Shown one piece after another: positions 59,945 to 64,000 of a stretch of DNA of 64,000 nt. This DNA comes from Diphasiastrum complanatum (lineage: Eukaryota > Streptophyta > Lycopodiopsida > Lycopodiales > Lycopodiaceae). Where the stretch lies: the NCBI GenBank assembly GCA_029204225.1, contig CM055099.1, forward strand, positions 51,785,298 to 51,849,297, in the 5' to 3' direction. The stretch's first letter is position 1. Each line of letters opens with the position of its first letter. Both the position numbers and the translations under genes were made by a program. The notes below the pieces were generated by a model that made no database searches, had not been told where the DNA came from, and saw only the letters and a list, made by a program, of their open reading frames with translations.

Positions 59945-61312
59945 TCTTCTTCAAGAAGAAATGCAGAGAAAGACTAGCAGTCTGTCTATCAAAGACAAAT
60001 CCATGGCTCTATACACCAAGAAGAAAGACTTCTCCAAGGGAAATAATCAAGTGCAGCAACAACAGTAGAAGTCTCATACTCAAGGTGAGAATAGTGGATC
60101 ACGAAAGAACTTTTTCTACAGATATTGCAAGAGAGCCAATCATGACATCAAGAAGTGTCATATCCAGATCTACAACGAGGCAAAGAAGCAACAACAACAG
60201 CAGCTAGACTCCTCCAACATGGCAGAATTCAAGGAGGAAATGGTTTACCGAGTATGCAGCTTACAGTAGAGATCAATTCATCTACCTCAGAGATTTAAGC
60301 ACCATACACGTGGAAGGCAAAGAGACATTCAAGATCACTTTCAACAACGATCTTTCTATTTATGTCACCAATGTTCTTCACGTATCTCAGTTGTCAAAGA
60401 ACCTGTTGTCAGTTTCTAAGATAATCGATAAGGGCTACACTGTTACTTTCTCATCTGAGTAGTGTACAATATTCGAGGAAGATACTACTCTGACTACATA
60501 CACTAGAGTCGGAAATCTTTACATACTCTCTAATTTAGTTGCATTAGCTAGCATCTCTCATGAAAATCTAAACGATAATGCTATTTTGTGGCATAGTCGA
60601 TTTGGGCATGTGAGTACAAGATCACTTTCCTATATGCATTGTAATAACTTAGTCGATGGATTGTATTTCCCTTCTTCAATAGATAAGAAATCTTTCTTTT
60701 GTGAATCATGCGTCTATGGCAAACACTCTAGAAGCAAATTTTCCAAATCACATTCCATCAAAACAAAGCATGTATTGGATCTTGTACATAGCGATCTTTG
60801 TGGTCCAATGCCAACTTTGTCCTTGAAGACGCAATCTATTTTATTAATTCATAGATAATTATTCTAGATGGTCTACAGTCATGTTCATTAAGCACAAATC
60901 TGAAGCCTTTGAATGCTTCAAGAGATTCAAGACCATGGCTGAGACACAAACGTCTACAAAAGTGAAGGCACTCCAACCTGATGGTGGCGGCGAATACCTC
61001 TCTAACGAGATGTCCGAGTACATCATTAGAAGATAGTTCACCACTTCCTATTCACCTCAACAAAATAGGTTTGCAGAAAGGAAGAATCGAACTCTTCTCA
61101 ACTCAGCCAGATCCATGCTACATCAAACACACCTACCTGCAAAGTTCTGGGCAGAAGCTACTGCCACAGCCTGTTACGTGCTAAACAGATCCAACACCAA
61201 AGCCGTCAACAACAAAACTCCTCATGAAGTTTGGCATGGGCACAAGCCTAGTGTCAGCCATTTAAAAATCTTTGGTTGTATATGTTTTGTTCACATTCCT
61301 AAATAGCTTAGG
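59945..61312 (+). pseudogene. Copia family D gag end, broken protease, gag-pre-integrase and integrase
   Basis: LLQEEMQRKTSSLSIKDKSM (gag end), a degenerate knuckle (RYCKRANHDIKKCH), then STIHVEGKETFKITFNNDLS and VLHVSQLSKNLLSVSKIIDK without the Asp-Ser-Gly protease site, LWHSRFGHVSTRSLSYMHCN, CESCVYGKHSRSKFSKSHSI, LVHSDLCGPM (first Asp), shifts and stops across the core (IDNYSRWSTVMF second region; PDGGGEYLSNEMSEYI Glu), then AERKNRTLLNSARSMLHQTH and FGCICFVHIPK. At least five lesions. Confidence 0.92.
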
Positions 61313-62675
61313 AAGAAACTGGATCATAGGACAAATAAATGTATTTTCATTGGCTATCCTAATGACCATAAAGCTTATAAAGTTTATGATCCATCCACCA
61401 ATGTAGTATTTGTCTCTAGGGTTGTGATATTTCAAGAACATACATATTATGATTTCAAACAACCATCAATAAACGATGCTATGTCATTTCATCCTATTTT
61501 ATGTAGCATGAAATTTTCCAGCGATAATGTTTCTTCTACAAAACTTGCAGCTACAACTACAGAAGCCGAGCAACCAACAATATTTGTCATCAGACCAGAC
61601 CAAGCCAACTCAAACAAATCTAAAGAAATTCAAGAAAAAAACATCATCGCATCCGGGTCAACCAAACATCTGTAGATCCTCACGGAGTCGGATAGTTCTT
61701 GAGAGGTATACACCTCAATCATTTTGGACTTCATTAGAAGAACCAGAGAGCCTAGTAGAAGGAATTGACTCCAAGGATGCTGTGAAGTGGCAAGAAGCTA
61801 TGGAAAGCGAGTACAACTCACTTTTGACGAACCAAGCCTGGACACTGGTCGACTTTCCCACTCACAAGAGAGTTATAGACAACAAGTGGATTTTCAAGAA
61901 GAAGATCAACTCTGATGGTTCCATTGCTAAATGGAAAGCACGGTCGGTGGCTAAAGGATTCACTCAAGTCCAAGGAGTGGATTATCAAGAAATTTTCAGT
62001 CATGTCGTCAAGATGCAGTCAATCAGGACTCTGATTGCGTTAGCAGCTGCAGAAGACCTCAAAATGCACCAAATGGATGTCAAGACAACATTTCTCAATG
62101 GCAACATCGAAGAGGAGATGTATACCTTCCAACTAGAAGTATTTGAAGTCAAAGGCCAAGAGCACAAAGTGTGCAAGCTGCACAAAGCAATCTACAGTCT
62201 GAAACAGGCCGCAAGAGCATGGCTTGATAGAATAAACTCTTACCTCATTTAATTGGGATTTGCAAACAATTCAGTTGACTGTAATGTTTATTCAAAGCAT
62301 ATAAGCACTAGTTCAGTTCACATAGCTCTTTACGTAGATGATGCATTTATTTTGTCTAATGACACTTCTCTTCTGCACACTACTAAGAGTGATTTGTCAA
62401 AGAAATTTGACATGACTGATTTAGGAGCTGTCCATTCTTTGTTAGGAATTCACATTACTAGAAATAGGCTTCAGAAAAAAAATCTATCTTAGCCATCAGG
62501 CATAAATAAAAGGCATTTTAGAAAAATTTCATATGTCTGATTGCAAACCAATTGATACTCCAATGGATCCAAATATAGTATTGACTAAACCTACTTGTGC
62601 TGATTCTGATAGTGAAGTACTTGACATAGCGGAGTACCCTTATCATTCACTAAAAGGATCTTTGATGTATGTTTG
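61313..62675 (+). pseudogene. Copia family D integrase end and RT
   Basis: RVVIFQEHTYYDF ends the integrase part, with an Arg/Ser linker after it. From 61690 the RT reads EAMESEYNSLLTNQAWTLVD, IDNKWIFKKKINSDGSIAKW, VAKGFTQVQGVDYQEIFSHV, LKMHQMDVKTTFLNGNIEEE, KLHKAIYSLKQAARAWLDRI, TAA at 62250, then LYVDDAFILS (catalytic YVDD intact), MTDLGAVHSLLGIHI and SDCKPIDTPMDPNI, ending at SLMYVC near 62675. RNase H is missing; a different copia begins at once. Confidence 0.92.
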
Positions 62676-62679
62676 TATG

Positions 62680-64000
62680 ATCAAAAGGAAGGATTGGAAA
62701 AGGTAAAAGACAAGGGACATTGTTCAAACTAGATACTTGTGTTATTGCTAACCAAGATGGATGTGTTGTAAGAGAGCAAATACCTATTCAAGAGGTTTGG
62801 GATAAAAGGATGGGACACCTCAACAAGTCATTGGAGGTAATGGCTAGAAATAAGGTTGTGATAGGTCTTCCAAGTTCCTTAAGTGGCATCAATCATGTTT
62901 GTGAGTCTTGTGCTTTGTCTAAGTCACATAGACTACCTTATACTAGATCTACATCTAGTTCTACAAAGACTTTTCAAATTGAACATTTAGATATTCATGG
63001 AGTTACTATAATTAACAATAGTGGAGCTAAGATGTATGTAGCTTTCATTGATGATTTTAATAGATCTTGTTGGATCTATCTACTAAAGAGCAAGGATGAA
63101 GTGTATGATATCTTTGTCAAGTTCAAGTATACAAGGGAGAACCAATTTTCCACAAGGATCAAGTGCTTAAGGAGTGACAATGGTGGTGAGTACTATGTAC
63201 CAAGTTCAAGGCCTTTTGTGATGAGCATGGGACCAAGAGGGAGTGTATAACACCAAGGACCCCACAACAAAATGGAGTGGCTGAAAGGAAGAATAGGACT
63301 TTATGTGAAAGTGCCAAAGCCATGAGGTTAAGTGCTATCTTGATAAACCATTTTGGGATCAAGCTTTGTTGTGTGCCAATTTCTTCTGCAATAGGTGGAC
63401 GAGTGCTATTTTGGATGGAAGGACACCTTTTGAGATGCTATTCAAGAGGAGGCCGAGTGTCAAATTTCTAAGAACTTTGGATGCACATGCTATGTCAACA
63501 TTACTCTTGATGATAGGACCAAGGAAGATCCATCTTCAAAGAAAGGTATTTTTGTTTTATATAGTGATGTGAGTAAATCCTAAAAGGTTTACATTCCTTC
63601 TACTAACAAAGTGATTGTCGGTAGAGATGTTATTTTTGATAATTGGAACATTCCAAAAGTGTCTTCAAGCATTAGTGATAGTGATGTGGAGGATCTATAT
63701 TGATGTTGATGTAAAGGGTCCTACTTTAGATGGTGATGATGATGGACCTTCATCAAGTCAAAAGCCAAGGAGAACATCAAGGGAAAGACAAATGTCTTCA
63801 AGGCTCACATATGATGAGAAGGGTAGGCAAGTGGAAATGACTCATCTTGTTTTCCTCACATCTTTTGGTGAATCTTCTTGTGTAGATGATGCTATGCAAG
63901 TGGATGGATGTTATCATGCTGTAAAATCGAGTAATGGATCTAGAAAACAAAATTTGTTCAATGACTTTGATTGTGGAGTTGAAGATCAAGAGGTTGGGCT
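62680..64000 (+). pseudogene. Copia family C gag-pre-integrase and integrase, continuing past the window
   Basis: GTLFKLDTCVIANQDGC and VWDKRMGHLNKSLEVMARNK (gag-pre-integrase), CESCALSKSHRLPYTRSTSS, IEHLDIHGVT (first Asp), AFIDDFNRSCWIYLLKSKDE (second Asp), CLRSDNGGEYY (Glu), then shifts around TPQQNGVAERKNRTLCESAK, MLFKRRPSVKFLRTL, NKVIVGRDVIF, TGA/TAA stops near 63570 and 63702, and a Ser/Arg linker RRTSRERQMSSRLTYDEKGR leading toward RT. It is the same family as 41.5-43.5 kb (FKLDANV, TRSTSRSSS). Confidence 0.92.

Overview
This window looks like nuclear DNA of a land plant with a large, repeat-rich genome. The signs are GT-AG introns in several gene remnants, plant-type Ty1/copia, Ty3/gypsy, LINE and hAT remnants, tRNA-iMet-type primer binding sites (TGGTATCAGAGC) beside LTR ends, a tRNA-derived SINE-like unit, and many long (CT)n/(GA)n microsatellites. 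The species cannot be named from sequence alone. The style of the LINE and the copia density would suit a seed-free plant such as a fern or lycophyte, but that is a guess. I saw no bacterial, organellar, CRISPR, rRNA or intact tRNA gene.

Layout. 0-12 kb: a gypsy RT-leading remnant (0.2-0.56 kb), a short exon-like cluster on the minus strand (3.4-3.9 kb), a tandem SINE-like dimer (4.9-5.1 kb), a copia RNase H end with an LTR TATA box (5.9-6.2 kb), and a copia 5' LTR end with a 34-bp palindrome and primer binding site (8.1 kb). 12-19 kb: LTR plus gag of a copia element (12.1-13.5 kb), an interrupted 340-codon unknown reading frame (15.2-16.2 kb) abutting a truncated copia LTR, then two convergent copia ends (16.2-17.2 kb minus, 17.6-18.8 kb plus). 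19-27 kb: the last two exons of a DHHA1-type phosphoesterase gene (21.2-21.7 kb), a copia pol remnant (24.1-25.4 kb), and two exons of a hAT transposase gene (BED finger, DUF659 start; 25.6-26.5 kb, minus). 27-40 kb: spaced direct repeats (29.1-29.5 kb), a proline-rich/coiled-coil reading frame meeting a LINE RT end (29.7-30.8 kb), one exon of a PIG-Y-like GPI-anchor gene (34.6-34.9 kb, minus), a gypsy integrase (37.2-37.9 kb, minus), copia gag (38.0-38.3 kb) and a gutted copia end (38.8-39 kb).

40-52 kb is a nest of copia elements: a plus-strand gag-integrase-RT element (40.8-43.5 kb) broken by an inverted junction, followed by three related minus-strand copies (RNase H tail 43.5-43.9 kb; LTR and near-full pol 43.9-47.9 kb; gag, RT and RNase H 47.9-49.8 kb) and a degenerate LTR (50.8-51.3 kb). 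52-64 kb: a long microsatellite, a cluster of minisatellite-like duplications (53.8-55.5 kb), a minus-strand copia whose LTR and RNase H end is duplicated (55.8-58.8 kb), an unidentified exon-like reading frame (58.9-59.4 kb), and two plus-strand copia elements fused end to start (59.9-62.7 and 62.7-64 kb, the latter running off the window).

None of the mobile elements looks autonomous: all carry stops, frameshifts or domain deletions. Four copia families can be separated by their LTRs and pol: A (16.3 and 56-58 kb), B (43.5-51 kb), C (13.2, 41.5 and 62.7 kb) and D (38.0 and 59.9 kb). Only the DHHA1, PIG-Y and possibly the 3.4-3.9 and 58.9-59.4 kb segments look like host gene pieces. I did not find a new multi-gene system. 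The most interesting signals are the host exon remnants, the unknown 15-kb reading frame, the palindrome beside the primer binding site, and the chimeric retroelement junctions.
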